NCBI GenBank assembly: GCA_014526335.1
Contig: JACTAT010000050.1
Location: 496,001 to 560,000 of the forward strand
Length of the DNA: 64,000 bases
Direction of reading: 5' to 3'
From: Chrysaora quinquecirrha
Taxonomy: Eukaryota; Cnidaria; Scyphozoa; Semaeostomeae; Pelagiidae
The translations under genes were made by a program, and so were the position numbers. Every line of letters starts with the position of its first letter. The stretch's first letter is position 1. Shown here one piece after another: positions 45,869-57,759 of this stretch. A model generated the notes under the pieces. That model was not told the DNA's origin, did not search any database, and saw only the letters and a list, made by a program, of their open reading frames with translations.

Positions 45869-47097
45869 TTTGTTTACTAAGCTAATATTTTTCCTGTTAA
45901 TAATTTTAATTTTTATGACACTGATGTTAAGCTTCTTTTTAGAAGGCAATCAGTATACTGGTAAATAAATAAAACATTTCTTGATTTCTGTTCTACTTTG
46001 TAGTTAACAAAAGATCTTCTCAAACTCATATTAATGTTGCAACTTATGTAGATATCAAATGTACTTGTAATAGTTAATATTAAAATAGTTTGTTATTAAT
46101 TCTATCAAGTTTTGCTTAAGTTGGTTAATATCTACCAGATGTATCCTTGTAAATAGGGTGCTTGGCTAGAAAGCCGTTTCAGTTCTTTCTCTGTGTACTA
46201 CGTAGCTTGATTATTAATGCAATTCTTTTGTAATGTATCTTATGCTATTATATCTATTATATATATATATATATGTTAAAACTGATAAGTTCAATACGCA
46301 AGTATAATATATTTTAAAACTAATAGAATATATATATATATATTCTAGATGATAATGAATTTGAATTTTTTGCAGATATAGTGGAGTTCAACTCTTCTGG
46401 GCTCTTTTCATCTTCAAGCCAACTATCGAGCCATCTTCTTCCTCATTATATACCCCTCTCCTTGGTTGATCGGCTGCACTTTCTCACTTTGGTTCGCAGG
46501 AAGCCTAACAATCATATTGCTTTTCTTTCAGCAACAGTGACAAAATCCTTCCAGCAAATGAAATGAAACATTTTCAGTGAAAAGAATATTCTTATTCCTT
46601 TAATCTGATATTCCAGGAATGAGAAAGTCATTGACCAATTTAATGTGTGATGCTTCACCCATACATGCATTTTACTGGACAGAACAAGGAAACCCTTATG
46701 TTGTTCAGCTTCTGCAGGAGATACTTTTCCATCTTGAAAAGGTTCAACCGTTTTTGGTGCAGTAGCAATCTGGTATTTTTCCTATGCCCCTAAGTAATGA
46801 TAGATGGATATTATTTCATTTCAACAAAAAATTTGGAAGGCTAGTTAATGTAATACAGAGACTTTATCTACTCGTATTTAATCTTGTTTTGTTGCACACT
46901 GGACACTGAGAAGGAGCATAAGTTGTTGTAGTTATAAATAAAGCATGGTATTTTCTAGATAGTTTGAGTTTTGTTCTGTTCTTGTAAGTCGATCATGTCT
47001 GAGCTTATTGTCTCTTGTCAACACGCAAATTAACAGTGACGACGAGGATTAAACGGAATTGATTTAAACACATTGGTAAAATCAGTATTTACAAGTC
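45869..47097. other. Non-coding; possible gypsy LTR end
   Basis: AT dinucleotide runs at about 46,258-46,275 and 46,330-46,345. ATAAATAAAGC at about 46,935 and TTAACA|GTGACGACGAGGATT at 47,031-47,050 resemble an LTR polyadenylation signal and LTR end followed by a primer-site-like leader just before gag. The LTR start was not found. Confidence 0.4.
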
Positions 47098-47552
47098 ATG
47101 GCTTTCAATCTACAACCTGTTCCTGCATTCATTGTTGATGCTGATATCGGAGCAAGTCTTTCAACATGGTGGAGACTATGGCTGCAGGATTTCGAAACAT
47201 TTATCTTGGCTAGGGGTATCACGGACTCAAAACTAAAGAAAGCCTTGTTGTTATATCAAGCAGGCCGGAGGATAAGGGAAATTTTGCTCAACTAACTGAT
47301 ACGGAAACGACTATGACTTTGACCTGGCAAAGACAAAGTTATCAGAATACTTCGAGCCACAGAAGAACAAACGCTATGAAGTGTATCTCTTTGGTGAAAT
47401 GAAACAAGGAGAAAAGATTGAGAAACCTTGGAAAAAGATGCGAGTTTGCAGATGAAACGTTTGAAATAGAAGGGCAAATTATTATTAGCAATCGCTCCAC
47501 CAGAATTCGGAAAAGAACTCTTCGAGATCCGGCATACTCTTTAAATAAATAA
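47098..47552 (+). pseudogene. Gypsy-like gag, unit copy 1 (frameshifted)
   Basis: Begins MAFNLQPVPAFIVDAD; WWRLWLQDFETFI, KKALLLYQAGRRIREI, then a frame break caused by two one-base losses compared with copy 2, DLAKTKLSEYFEPQKN, a second break, and EFADETFEIEGQI, STRIRKRTLRDPAYSL. This is the capsid-like gag pattern of Ty3/gypsy elements. No zinc knuckle or protease follows. Confidence 0.7.
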
Positions 47553-47581
47553 ATTTAAAGAAAGAAAGATTGGTATATAAA

Positions 47582-47899
47582 ATGTCTGCCAATGTTACTC
47601 CATTAGCATTATTGTCTCATTTTTCAAAGACTATAATAGCTGCTAGAATTGAAGAATACAATTGCGAAAGCTACCATGAATATTTGGAAAGAACGTTCAG
47701 AATTATGATGGTCAAAGCAAAATTAGCTGAAATAGAAAGACTGTTTGCTTTTGTTTGCACTGCAGACATAATAAAGAACATCAAAAAGCATGCAGCAGTA
47801 GGTAGAGGGGACGAGTCACAAGGAAATAAGCAGCAGTTTCCCATGAGCTTCTTTGGGCTTCTTTTGAACTTTAAACCTATCTGGACAGGGCTTTTTTGA
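47582..47899 (+). CDS. Unknown 105-aa ORF, unit copy 1
   Basis: From ATG at 47,582; charged helical composition (RIEEYNCESYHEYLERTF, KAKLAEIERLFAFV), ending in a hydrophobic tail. Conserved in copy 2 with two amino-acid-level differences or fewer by eye. Lies directly after the gag remnant but does not look like gag. Function unknown; may be non-coding. Confidence 0.25.
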   Translation: MSANVTPLALLSHFSKTIIAARIEEYNCESYHEYLERTFRIMMVKAKLAEIERLFAFVCTADIIKNIKKHAAVGRGDESQGNKQQFPMSFFGLLLNFKPIWTGLF

Positions 47900-47914
47900 G
47901 CATCCTCAGACCGA

Positions 47915-47937
47915 GGGGGGGCTAAATTAGCCCCCCC
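47915..47937. repeat. G7/C7 palindrome
   Basis: Perfect palindrome of seven G, CTAAATTAG and seven C. Preceded by CTATCTGGAC (47,878). A related palindrome at 60,570-60,590 is followed by the inverse, GTCCAGATAGG. Also in unit copy 2 at 59,812-59,834. Confidence 0.8.
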
Positions 47938-48038
47938 CTTATAGCTCGCGTCTGGGAAGAGCGGTAAAAATGAAATTTGGCCAAATTTGTAATCATATTA
48001 TTTGGAACTGTAATGTTTTGTTGATATCCAATGCATTA

Positions 48039-48223
48039 TGACGTCATAATGACGTAATAATCACTTTTCCACTTTTTGACATTTCTACCTTAAATTATAG
48101 GACTGATAATCACTACTAAACTATTGGAAAACCCATTTTGACTGTTATAATCATACCTAAACACATTTTGCTACATTTTTGAAAAATGTCTTACTTTTCT
48201 ATAGAAATGCTGCGCATGCGCAG
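48039..48223. promoter_or_regulatory. CRE-like and NRF1-like palindromes
   Basis: TGACGTCA (48,039-48,046) matches the CRE consensus and CTGCGCATGCGCAG (48,210-48,223) the NRF1 palindrome, both near the unit's right edge. In unit copy 2 the CRE is changed to TGACATCA while the NRF1-like site (60,107-60,120) is intact. Promoter activity is speculative. Confidence 0.3.
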
Positions 48224-48247
48224 TAGAAAACTGTCATTATTTTTTTC

Positions 48248-48607
48248 TTTGAGCAAAATTTGAACCACGGACCGTGGTACATGCAAACCCTCCAGTTGTA
48301 ACAAATGCCACAGATTGCGGTATCCGAACAATGAGCCAGGTCCACGTACTATCTGAGAAATTTGTTGTCGGACAATTTCTACGGTTGTGTTATATTCTTG
48401 TGTGTCTTTATTGTGTCGCCTGCGTAGGCCAAATTGATTTAATCTTCTTAGCAACGTACGGTAGCCTATTTTCAAACCATGTTGTCTCTCGAGAAATAGA
48501 ATTATTTCTTCGTAGCTGTAGCCAGAGTAGAAATAATATCTAATTATGTCTTCTTCGTCGAAGAAGACATTGTTGTCTTGTTGCCTGGCAACCATTTGTA
48601 CATTCAC
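48248..48607 (-). pseudogene. Third integrase-like fragment (N-terminal)
   Basis: Minus strand from ATG at 48,607: IIRYYFYSGYSYEEIILFL, helix-turn-helix-like TLLRRLNQFGLRRR, then GPGSLFGYRNLWHLL and LHVPRSVVQILLKE. This is the N-terminal region of the same multi-copy integrase-like family as 23.7-25.5 kb. It is cut directly after LLKE by the right boundary of unit copy 1, so no catalytic core is present. Confidence 0.7.
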
Positions 48608-48989
48608 CTGGGGACCTGCAAAAATTATAGGGAAATGCCAACTGAAATTGCAAAATTAGAGCAAAATGCCCTTTAAAAAGCAATTTCATACTCCGTGTTT
48701 TAGAAAAAAAAGTTAATGGAAAGCAAATTTTTACAAGAATCTTCTATCTTCATTGTTGGTTTAAGTGTATGTTATCAAATTACGTTAAGTTAAGTGTATG
48801 TTATCAAATTATTGTTGCTCTACCATTCTGATTTTTGATGTAACCAATTGTTAACATTGCTGGATACATATCAGGGTAAAGTCATGAGAAAATATATATT
48901 ATCTTGCTCGGCTGCTGATTGCATCATTTTCTCGACGTACCAGAAGGACTAACATAGGCCTTGAAAAATACTGTTCCAAGCTTTTGTTA

Positions 48990-49180
48990 CTTTTTGCTTT
49001 TGCTGCGAGCTTTGAAGTGGGCTTTTTGCATTTGCCGTGCATTTTTGCTTTTGTCGTGGCCTTTTTGCTTTTGCCGCAAGCTTTTTGCTTTTGCCGTGGC
49101 CTTTTTGCTTTTGCTGCGAGCTTTTTGCTTTTTCCGCGAGCTTTTTGCTTTTGCCGTGGCCTTTTTGCTTTTGCTGTGGC
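48990..49180. repeat. 20-bp minisatellite
   Basis: About nine units of CTTTTTGCTTTTGCCGTGGC and variants (CTGCGAG, CCGCAAG endings), with one short and one 19-base unit near the left end. Twenty is not a multiple of three, so all frames stay open and give Phe/Leu/Ala-rich (plus) or Lys/Ser/Ala-rich (minus) translations that are not genes. Confidence 0.9.
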
Positions 49181-49359
49181 AGTTGTGGGCCACCGTAAAA
49201 TTGAAAATTAATTTGTAATTTAAAAGATATGAGAAAAAATAGATCTAAAGACTGGAGTCATTCCAAAAAGCTTTCTAATTTTGTCGAAGTGACTTGAAGA
49301 CATTGAAAAGAATTGTAAACTATTTAAATCACAAAAAACAAAAACACCAAGAATTTTTC

Positions 49360-49430
49360 TATGAGGGGAATTGAACTCCAAACTTTCTGGGTAGCAGGCG
49401 AGCATTTAACCAATCCGCTACACAGCCACT
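49360..49430 (-). other. tRNA-like sequence (SINE or tRNA relic)
   Basis: On the minus strand, GTAGCGGATTGGTTAAATGC resembles a tRNA D-arm with box A, and GAGTTCAATTCC resembles box B at tRNA spacing. The anticodon and T stems pair poorly, so not a functional tRNA gene. Confidence 0.4.
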
Positions 49431-49754
49431 TGCAATTTTCTAGCTGTTCATGCTACTAGTTTTCAATTCGATATAAAACGAAAACAAAATAAAAAATAAA
49501 AAAACCAAGCAATCGGTACTAAAATGGTTTTCAAATGAAAAATGGAACGAAATGTAAATTATATGACTTACAAATCATTATCAATAAAAAATTACTTTCA
49601 TTTTTTTTAATTTAATTTTTCATTTTAATTTTTTTATTATTTTCTATTTCATAAACTATATTTTGCCAATATTCAATGGCAGGTTTGGGCCACCATAGTG
49701 GATGAAGGGAAAGCATACCACCAGAATGTTATGAACCATGAAAGCCATCATATG

Positions 49755-49939
49755 GTGGAGTTTCAAAGTTACATGGACAATTGCCTAGGTGATTCTCGAG
49801 ATAGCTTTTTATACCCTATGTTGATGATGTCATTGTCTATTCATAGTCTTCCAATGAACATGTGAACCTTGTGCAGAAGGTTCTTCATAGACTGAAAGAA
49901 AATAGGATAAGACTCAAAGCAAAGAAATGTGACTTGTGA
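49755..49939 (+). pseudogene. Gypsy RT fragment, unit copy 2
   Basis: Same fragment as 37,853-38,023, but the gypsy reading extends slightly left of the unit edge (VEFQSYMDN), so this copy may be the more original context. A one-base deletion in the T-run at about 49,806 shifts the frame before PYVDDVIVYS. Confidence 0.75.
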
Positions 49940-50211
49940 CTTATATTATGCACCAACCTTTACAATCTACACCGATTGCATTATTTTATCACCTTTAGTA
50001 CCACCAGCTTTTATCAGGCATCCAGTTTTCAGGAAATATAGATGCATAGTTTTAATTATATTCTGTCTGTTTACAGTGTAGGAATATTATTATCATGTGT
50101 TATGAATGACTGACATCGAGAATGACGTTCTATTTTCTGGACAGACGAGTATTCTGATATACTGTATGTGAATTTTAAAATATTTTTTTGGGTCCCATGT
50201 TTGAGGGTCTG

Positions 50212-50249
50212 GCATGCTTTATTTGTGGGGTCCAGCAAATAAAGCATGC
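50212..50249. repeat. Perfect 14-bp-arm hairpin, unit copy 2
   Basis: Identical to 38,296-38,333. Confidence 0.9.
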
Positions 50250-50579
50250 TATCCAGAACAGTATTTCAAAGCATGGAATGTCAATAATGTGACAAAAGTC
50301 AACACTGTGGGAGAACACTACAGAACAAACAATAGGCCTACTGTGGTGTGGGTGTGGATTGAAGTTTTCATATTTCTCTGCTCCAGAAAGTTTATATACA
50401 ACACAGAAACTAACCTGCTAACTGATGTGGAGATTCACAATAGGCCTGCTAGGCCAGTTATCCAGCTTATCTTACCCAGCTCTGTCATGATGAATCAGCA
50501 TCCACAGCCTCCTCCAGCATTCATTCCTTTGGCTGTTGTTTACCAACACATAAACCATTTGAAAACATGCACACATTAC

Positions 50580-50649
50580 ACTGATCTCTAAAAACCACTG
50601 AGAAAAAGTTTTCAAACCACTGAGAAAAAGTCGTTTTTTAGAGATCAGT
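50580..50649. repeat. Inverted repeat enclosing 22-bp tandem repeat, unit copy 2
   Basis: Identical arrangement to 38,665-38,734. Confidence 0.8.
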
Positions 50650-50855
50650 TGTTCAAACTGAAAAACTTAAAGTGTTAGGCCCCTTTAGAGCAAGGTCGTG
50701 ACATGCAACCAACACAAGTCTTCGTGTTGCATGTGTGCCCCTTGTGCACATGTGCACATGTTGAATTCTTGTTGTGAATGGGGTCATGGTTTGTGTGTCT
50801 TATTTGCTTTCTTGGTCATGTCGGGGGAAAAAGGTGGGAATTTTTTAGTAAGACT

Positions 50856-53598
50856 ACAAAGGTTCGGTGTTGAAACTGTAAGGAAACTATTTTGAAGCAA
50901 AATTACAAAACACACTTGTTACGACAGCACAAGGAGGAAGACCCTAATGACATACGAGAATTACAGCAGCACTCAATAACAAATTTATTTGGCGCAAGAA
51001 AATCATCTTCAAAACGACAATTAATGGCAGTACATGACAACGAACAAACTACTGAAATTCCAAAGCAAGTACATGTAGATAACGAAGACGTTACTCTAAC
51101 AGAGACATCTTTGGTCGTGGAAATCACAGAACGAAATCAAGAGGAATCTTTCGGCTTTGCATCTACTCCAGCAGCTGAAGAGGTCAACCAACAGGAAGCA
51201 TGGAAACATCACTTCGAAATTTATCTTATTTTGACAGAAGTAACGAATCTAGAAAGTCCACTGGAACAAGTAAATTCTCAAAAGCCTTCTCCAGTGGAAA
51301 TAGAGAGCCTATAAAGAACTGATGTTACTATTAACCCTGTGAATCACAAAATAAAAGGTCTGCGAAAATTTAAAGGAAGTGGATTTGAACTATCACAAAG
51401 AGAAAAATTGTTTTATTGCAGCATTTGCATAAATCCTAAGGATGGATTCTGCTCATCTACTGGATCAAACTTCATAGGTGTATTTGCATATGACTATACA
51501 AATGGAATTAATTTTTGTCAAGAAAAAATCTACCAACAGAATTTAGAAATGTAAACAAACATTTTAAACTACACCTTGAATGTAAATTCCACGAAGATAA
51601 GGTCCACGAGTTTGAAGAAAAATTAAAGAAATTTAACAGGTTGATAAATTGAAAGGTTGGTATGATAATAGACAGGACTTGCTATTACCTGTACTCAAAA
51701 GGAAGACCTTATATTGACTATGAACACTTACTGAGGCTTCAGTCGCAAAATGGCATTGGTGTGGGTGAAATTAACCATAGTCAAAATTTTCCATCAGCCT
51801 TCATCACATATGTTGCAAACGAAGTTAGAGAAAGAATGGGTAGACTCTTAACTACGAGACTGCCACAAACTGATCATCTTCCGCCACTAAATATATCAGC
51901 TGATAAGGCAACATACAAGAATCACACGCGTCAATTTGTGGCAGCTGCAACAGTAGTTCCCGACAGTGAAAATTTGACACAAGTAATGCTTCTTGGATTT
52001 CCTCTGGTAGCCAAAAGTCACAATGGGGCTGCAATTACTGACAATTGGAAAGACGTTCTTCACAAAAGGGGGATTGCTGCAAAACAACTTGAAGGTGGTA
52101 CAACGGATGGACAATATTTTCATCTTGGTGTCCCTGGATATATGGAAAGATTGTATGAGCTGCCCAATGGAGCCATTAAATGGAGTTGGGACTGGTTGCA
52201 TAAATGTGGTTTAGTCAACAACCATTCGACTGCAGAAAAATAATTCAAATGGACGATTGAAGCATTAGATGTGTGCCTTAAAGTATACAAGATGTTCAAT
52301 TGCGGCAAAATTATAAAAAACTGTCCATGAGTGCCTTAAATTTCGACAGGAATTCAGCATTCTTGCAAAACATGCAATACAAGGTAAACTTGCAAACAGT
52401 AAGAGGTTTGTATTTATCAACCTGTTAAAAGATATCAGGCTGGTGGTCAGTTGTTTGGAGGCCAAACAAATAAAGGCAATCAACGGAAATGCTGAAGAAC
52501 GAAAAAAGAGATCAGAAGCACCTGCTTTGTCTGGAAAAATCAAAAATGCAAAATTTCTTCTTCATTTATCATGTCTGGCAGCTATATATAATCAATATGG
52601 TATCATTGTCAACATCGTGCATACAGTAAATCTTCTCCCCCATGAAAGACAAGAGAGGTTTGATGATGCAGTTTCGAAAATTAAAAGGATGTCTGGTAAC
52701 ATACACTCACACAAAGATTGTCCTGTTGACGAAGGAGAAAAAACTCTTGCGACTGGCCTTTTTATCACTCTGCTGTTGGAACACTGGGAAAAACTTCCGA
52801 AATTCATGGAGTTTTAATTATACATGATCACGAGGTGCAATCTGCGGTGGGTGAGAATCAAACACAAGCTGTTGCTCAGCAGGAATGCACAAATAAAAGC
52901 GAAAATTTTTAAAAGCTGGTGGAAAAGCAAACTTCAATATTTGCTCAACGATTGGCAGATACTTTGGCAACAGATGTTCTTTTCAAAGATGATTGCAAGT
53001 CAATATCTTTTTGCAAAACGATAACATATTTAAAAGCCCTTCTTTTTGGTGTTAAAGAAAATGGACTACTTTAAGCCTCTGCAACTTACACTCATGTTTA
53101 CATAAATGCTATACAAGATTTACCAGTCAGATCATTGGATAACGTGCCAGATGCTAAACTGAGTCAACAATGTCACCTTCCTTTGGGTAAACTACAAAGT
53201 CTTCAGAATTCTAAACTCCAGTTGAACAGACCAATGCTAAAATACTAATCTGCAAAATTTTGAGCTCAAAAGAGAAGAAGTATTTTGATATTGAAATGAT
53301 CATGCAAGCAGTCGTTGTCACGAGCACAAAGTTTTCTGTGGAGTCTGTCCTTGAGTCTATAGTCAGCAGATACGAGAATCATTTTGACAGATTTCAAACA
53401 GTTGGGGAGGAGATTGCATTAGACGAAATTGAGATTTCTATCAACGGACCAAACCCAGCTCATTGTGATTCTGTTGTTCGAGCTGCCATGAATACCTATT
53501 GGAATAAAAAGATATCAAAGGACTGGCACTTTGTGAGAACAACTGCAACAGTTGACCATATGAGATTCAATGTCTCAAAGGTGCTCAACCGTTGAAAA
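50856..53598 (+). pseudogene. Zinc-finger transposase-like gene, unit copy 2
   Basis: Same order as copy 1. Here the TTF/BED-like finger frame (51,339-51,554, LFYCSICINPKDGFC) is intact, and the main frame has the same in-frame TAA (52,241-52,243). The following part is broken near 52,315 and 52,368 by one-base losses in A-runs where copy 1 is open. Each copy therefore preserves parts the other lost. The C-terminal frame is at 53,260-53,595. Confidence 0.5.
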
Positions 53599-54247
53599 AG
53601 CAAAAAGCCATGAAATTTCTTGTTCATAGATGTCTGATTACTTTTTTAAGTTGCTGTTTGGAGAAAACAATATTGAGAAATCTGAACCTAAAGAAAATAT
53701 AAACATTAAACAGTATACAGAGAGTCTGGCATAATAAGAAACCAGGTTTTAAGAAACTGGAACACTCAATTTTTGAGAAAAAAATTGATAAAACAATAGG
53801 GTATTGGTTTAAAATGACAGGCTAGATCCTAACAGGGGGTTTCTTCTATGCAAAACTTTACTGTACTAATAGTCTTTCTGCAATTTTCAGTTCAGGAACT
53901 GAGTTTTGTTTAAGTATAATACAGTGTACGTTCTTGGTGAAACTATTTTGTTTTGAGTTTTAGAAGAGTGATCTACTATACTAAAGTAGTAGTAGTCATG
54001 GAGACGGATTTTGTCCGAGATCATCCTCCTAGGGTTTTCAAGATCCAGTGCTCACTCTTGCACCTTTCCCTGCCGCCCCTGCTGTAGTTTTGCCATTGAA
54101 CCTTCTTTTTCACGTTTCTGCTATCGTTTCTGGGGTAATTGGGGCTAACCCTTCTTTGATCTGGGCAGTCTGGTGCCACTAAAAACAAAAGAACGAGGTG
54201 TTCGCAACGGGATTAATCCCTTTTTCTTGACACCTCGACACTTTGAT

Positions 54248-54307
54248 TAGCGCGCCTGTTTGTTATCCTGCTTGGAAACAATGAGGTCAGGGGATCGATT
54301 CCCCTCC
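54248..54307 (+). other. tRNA-like boxes, unit copy 2
   Basis: Box B GGATCGATTCC (54,292-54,302) is unchanged; box A has lost two bases (TAGCGCGCCTG) compared with copy 1. Confidence 0.45.
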
Positions 54308-56532
54308 AGAGAGTATGGTTGATTTTTATTTTTGTTCATTTCTTCGATATTATTGACAAACATTTCTGTAAAAAGGAAAGGCAAGTCTAGAAGACTAAAA
54401 TTATTTGCTTCCTAAAATTTTCTGCCCTTTTAGAACACTAAAAATCATTGCATTTCGTACATGTGTCGTCCTAATTTATTTCCTCCAGTAAAATTAAATT
54501 GAGAGAATAAGGCATTCGAAATCAATGAGAATCCCGTGATTGGAGCAAGATTAGTACAGTATTCTTTTCTTGAAGTCAGCCGAACGTCTTGAATGTATTG
54601 CAGACTAAAGTCTAAAGTTTATTTTCAAAATTACTGCCAAGTTATACTTTGAAAATTACTTTCAAGTTATTATACAATATTTTGTTCTGTTACTTATCCA
54701 TGACATTTCTTCTATATTAACAATTTCCATTTGCACGAATGTCGCTGAAAAAACACTTTGGGTTCGAGTATTTACATTTTCCAAAGAAAGTAGACAGCAC
54801 GGAGGTTGACATGTTCTTTTCATCACCTCGCACTGCTCACAAAACATGGATCTACGACCCCAGTATCTAGGAATCAGACTGAGGAATAGGAAACAGATCA
54901 CACCCCTCAATATCAGCAGCAACAATTACTGGACTAAGGAGTAGGTCCTTGCAAATGAACTTTATAGCAACTGAGGACAAAAGCCAAAAACAAGCTGCAA
55001 AACAACAACTTCGGGTTCTCGCATTCTGCATCTAAAAGAAAAGCGATCCGTGCCGTGTCAAAAGGGCTGAGCAACCCGGTGGGGTACTTCATATAAATTT
55101 GATTTTCTCCAAAACCCCATAAAATGGGGTGGGAAATTTAGGAAAACTCAAACATTTTACTTCATTTCGGTCACATCAATGTTAAAATCGTTCGATGTTC
55201 GCAGTACAATTTAAAGCTATAATAGAATGAGATCTACAAAGACATTTCTCTCATCCCCTGTTTTCCTTCTCATTATTCGGGGTCTCTTTTCGCATATGTC
55301 TACATTATATGTGGGTGTGTTCGAAAAACCTGGGCTGCATACCCCCTTCATCAATAAGTCATGTACACCCTTGGAAGAGCTTCTGAACTGACATACAACT
55401 GAGGACGACGGTCTAAGAACTTGAAGGACTAAAGATTACTTTCCCTTACATACAAGAGCATCGAAAAAATAACCGATTGGTATACTGTCAATCCCACGAA
55501 CGACTATTTGGCAATCCACGCTTATGATGCTAAGGTTTACTTGCACACGAAGCACCCAAAACACCAACCGACGAATACCTACTGTCAAGATATTGTCATC
55601 TACACTAAGGTTTTCCGCAACCCACGCTTATGGAAGGACTTGAAACCTGCTGCAAAATAAGGAATAAAGTTTTCTTGTATACTAACCACTCAAAACACCA
55701 AGCGACCCATACTTACTGTGATAGTTTACGTACTTTGCAATCCACACCTGCATTCAGTCAGGCATTAATGGACCCAGCGTACAGCAACTGTACTAAAGAA
55801 CAACCGAGGACCGGGACCTAAGAACCAGCTTCAAATGATGGTCGAAGCATTTCTTTCCATTTCTAAGGGGCAACGTCTACAAGGATACCTTTTAACAAAG
55901 TTGCGTTTTCAAAACATTCCACTCTGGAAACCGTTTTCAAAAATTTCTTTCTCAGTCGCCAATTTACCGGTGCCATGTTACGTCATTGTCACTAATCTCC
56001 TTCCATACAAAGGTTTCTCAACGTGAAAAGCAGTATTGTTACGGTCACTAACAGCGCCTTTTACCTGGCATGTATAGAACGTAAACGGACTGCCCCCGTC
56101 CATGATTCACGGCCACCAACGTCCTTCTCCACTTAAAGCACTGTAAACGCTTACGCTTCTTTCAACTTCAAGAATAACCCATTCGTGCAGACAGTCACTG
56201 AAGCTAAGTTAAGACTAACTAGTCTAAAAGCTTCAAACCGTTCATGCAATACCTCGGTGATAAAATACTCCCCCAAACCATTGTATACAATCAAACCATA
56301 CTAATTTCCAGTGCATACTATGACAATCTCATTCACGTCACTTCATATAACAGTGCAGCTTTCTTCTATGCTAAAGGCAACATAAGACACCACTGAAACA
56401 GTTTTGCCTCATAATTTTCTAGCTGTGATCGTGTTCTCTTATCAAACTGATTTGTTATTTAGAATGGCCCCGTTACTAAGCAACCGTTCTAAGGCGGGGG
56501 TCCAAAGTGACCCGCGGAGCGCAAAAGCCTGA

Positions 56533-56559
56533 CCCGAGGCGCGGGCAGCGCGCCTCGGG
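56533..56559. repeat. GC-rich hairpin, unit copy 2
   Basis: Same arms as 44,629-44,655. Confidence 0.85.
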
Positions 56560-56604
56560 GCTGTTGCTAGTATATTTCTAGTTTTCTTCTGCAGGAAATT
56601 TTAC

Positions 56605-57560
56605 ATGATCATTTTTCGGTCGCAGGAAGAGAAAAATATTTTCATGCCCTGGCTTCCCCACCCCTATTTGTCAACAGTTTTTTCTCTTTTTAATTTATAT
56701 TTCTTTTTCTGTTCTTTTATCACCACAGTGAGATTATTTGCTGATGACACCTTATTGTACGTAACCATTGCTAATGAAAGAGACTGCCAGAAAATGCAAG
56801 AGGACCTACACAACTTGGAGCAATGGGAGAATGAGTGGCAAATGTGTTTTCATCCTGAAAAATGTCAAGTAGTATCAATATCAAGGAAGATAAATCCCAT
56901 AAAGTTTGTATATAGGTTGCATGGACAGGCGCTGAAAGCAGTGTCATCTGTTAAGTACCTTGGCCTTACTGTTACACATGATATGAAATGGAATAATCAC
57001 GTAAATAATATTACTGCAGCTGCCAATAGAACACTTGGCTTTGTAAAGAGAAATTTGAGAGTAAATTCGGCGAAAGTTAAAGAGCAAGCATATAAAGCTT
57101 TAGTGAGGCCTAAGCTGGAATACTGTGCGACGGTTTGGGATCCTAAAGCAACATCAGATGAATTCACGGGATCAATGAGAAATCATCGTCTTCTTAATCA
57201 AATTGAAATGGTTCAACGCAGAGCTGCGAGATGGGTGACAGGACGTTATAATAATACATCTAGTGTGTCTGATATGCTCCAATCACTTGGATGGCGCAGT
57301 TTAGAATAGACGCCAAGCTGACAATGTTATATAAGATCACACATGGACTTGTCTCTACTCAACTTAAAGATCTCCTGAAGTACTCTGGTAGAAATGGGAA
57401 ATTGTTACAGCCTCAAACGAAGACCGATTATTTTAAATTCTCATTTCTGCCACGCACTATCAAACAATGGAGAAGCCTAGATGCAAATGTGATTAACAGT
57501 CAATCTGTAAATATTTTCAAGAAGAGAGTGCAGGAAATAAAACACGAAAGACTCTTATAA
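56605..57560 (+). pseudogene. Non-LTR RT C-terminal half, unit copy 2 (10-base deletion)
   Basis: As 44,700-45,665, but ten bases (CAGCGTAGAG) are missing after TTTAGAA at about 57,306, giving a stop directly after GWRSLE; the rest is open in another frame to 57,560. Confidence 0.8.
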
Positions 57561-57613
57561 TAACAAAATTTTAGATAAGAAAGACAACTAATTTTACTAT
57601 ATATTATAGCCTT

Positions 57614-57759
57614 AAAGGGAATCTAAGCATATAATATATTCCAATTTCATTTCCAATTTCAATTTTATTTCCAATTCCTTTCCAGATGCGATTGGTTCTT
57701 TTCACGGAATGGATTACATATGCTTGGATTCCCTTTCACTTAAAAAAAAAAAAAAAAAA
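57614..57759 (+). repeat. Foldback and poly-A, unit copy 2
   Basis: Arms at 57,614-57,632 and 57,718-57,736, followed by 18 A residues (22 in copy 1). Confidence 0.7.

Larger units (their letters stand above)
37851..48247 (+). repeat. 10.4-kb composite duplicated unit, copy 1
   Basis: Direct-orientation match, near-identical by eye, to 49,768-60,144. Homology starts at GTTACATGGACAATTGC and ends in TCATTATTTTTTTC. The sequences outside both ends differ between the copies. Differences are mainly single-base indels in homopolymers, plus a 10-base deletion in copy 2 and a few substitutions. Contents in order: gypsy RT fragment, hairpins, transposase-like pseudogene, tRNA-like sequence, degenerate tandem repeat, GC hairpin, LINE RT fragment, foldback, gypsy gag and a small unknown ORF. 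Confidence 0.95.

Noticed and set aside
48961..49218. Overlapping Phe/Leu/Ala-rich and Lys/Ser-rich open frames
   Set aside because: They are translations of the 20-bp minisatellite in different frames, not genes.
49360..49430. tRNA gene on the minus strand
   Set aside because: Boxes A and B are recognisable, but anticodon and T stems do not pair well; kept only as a tRNA-like relic.
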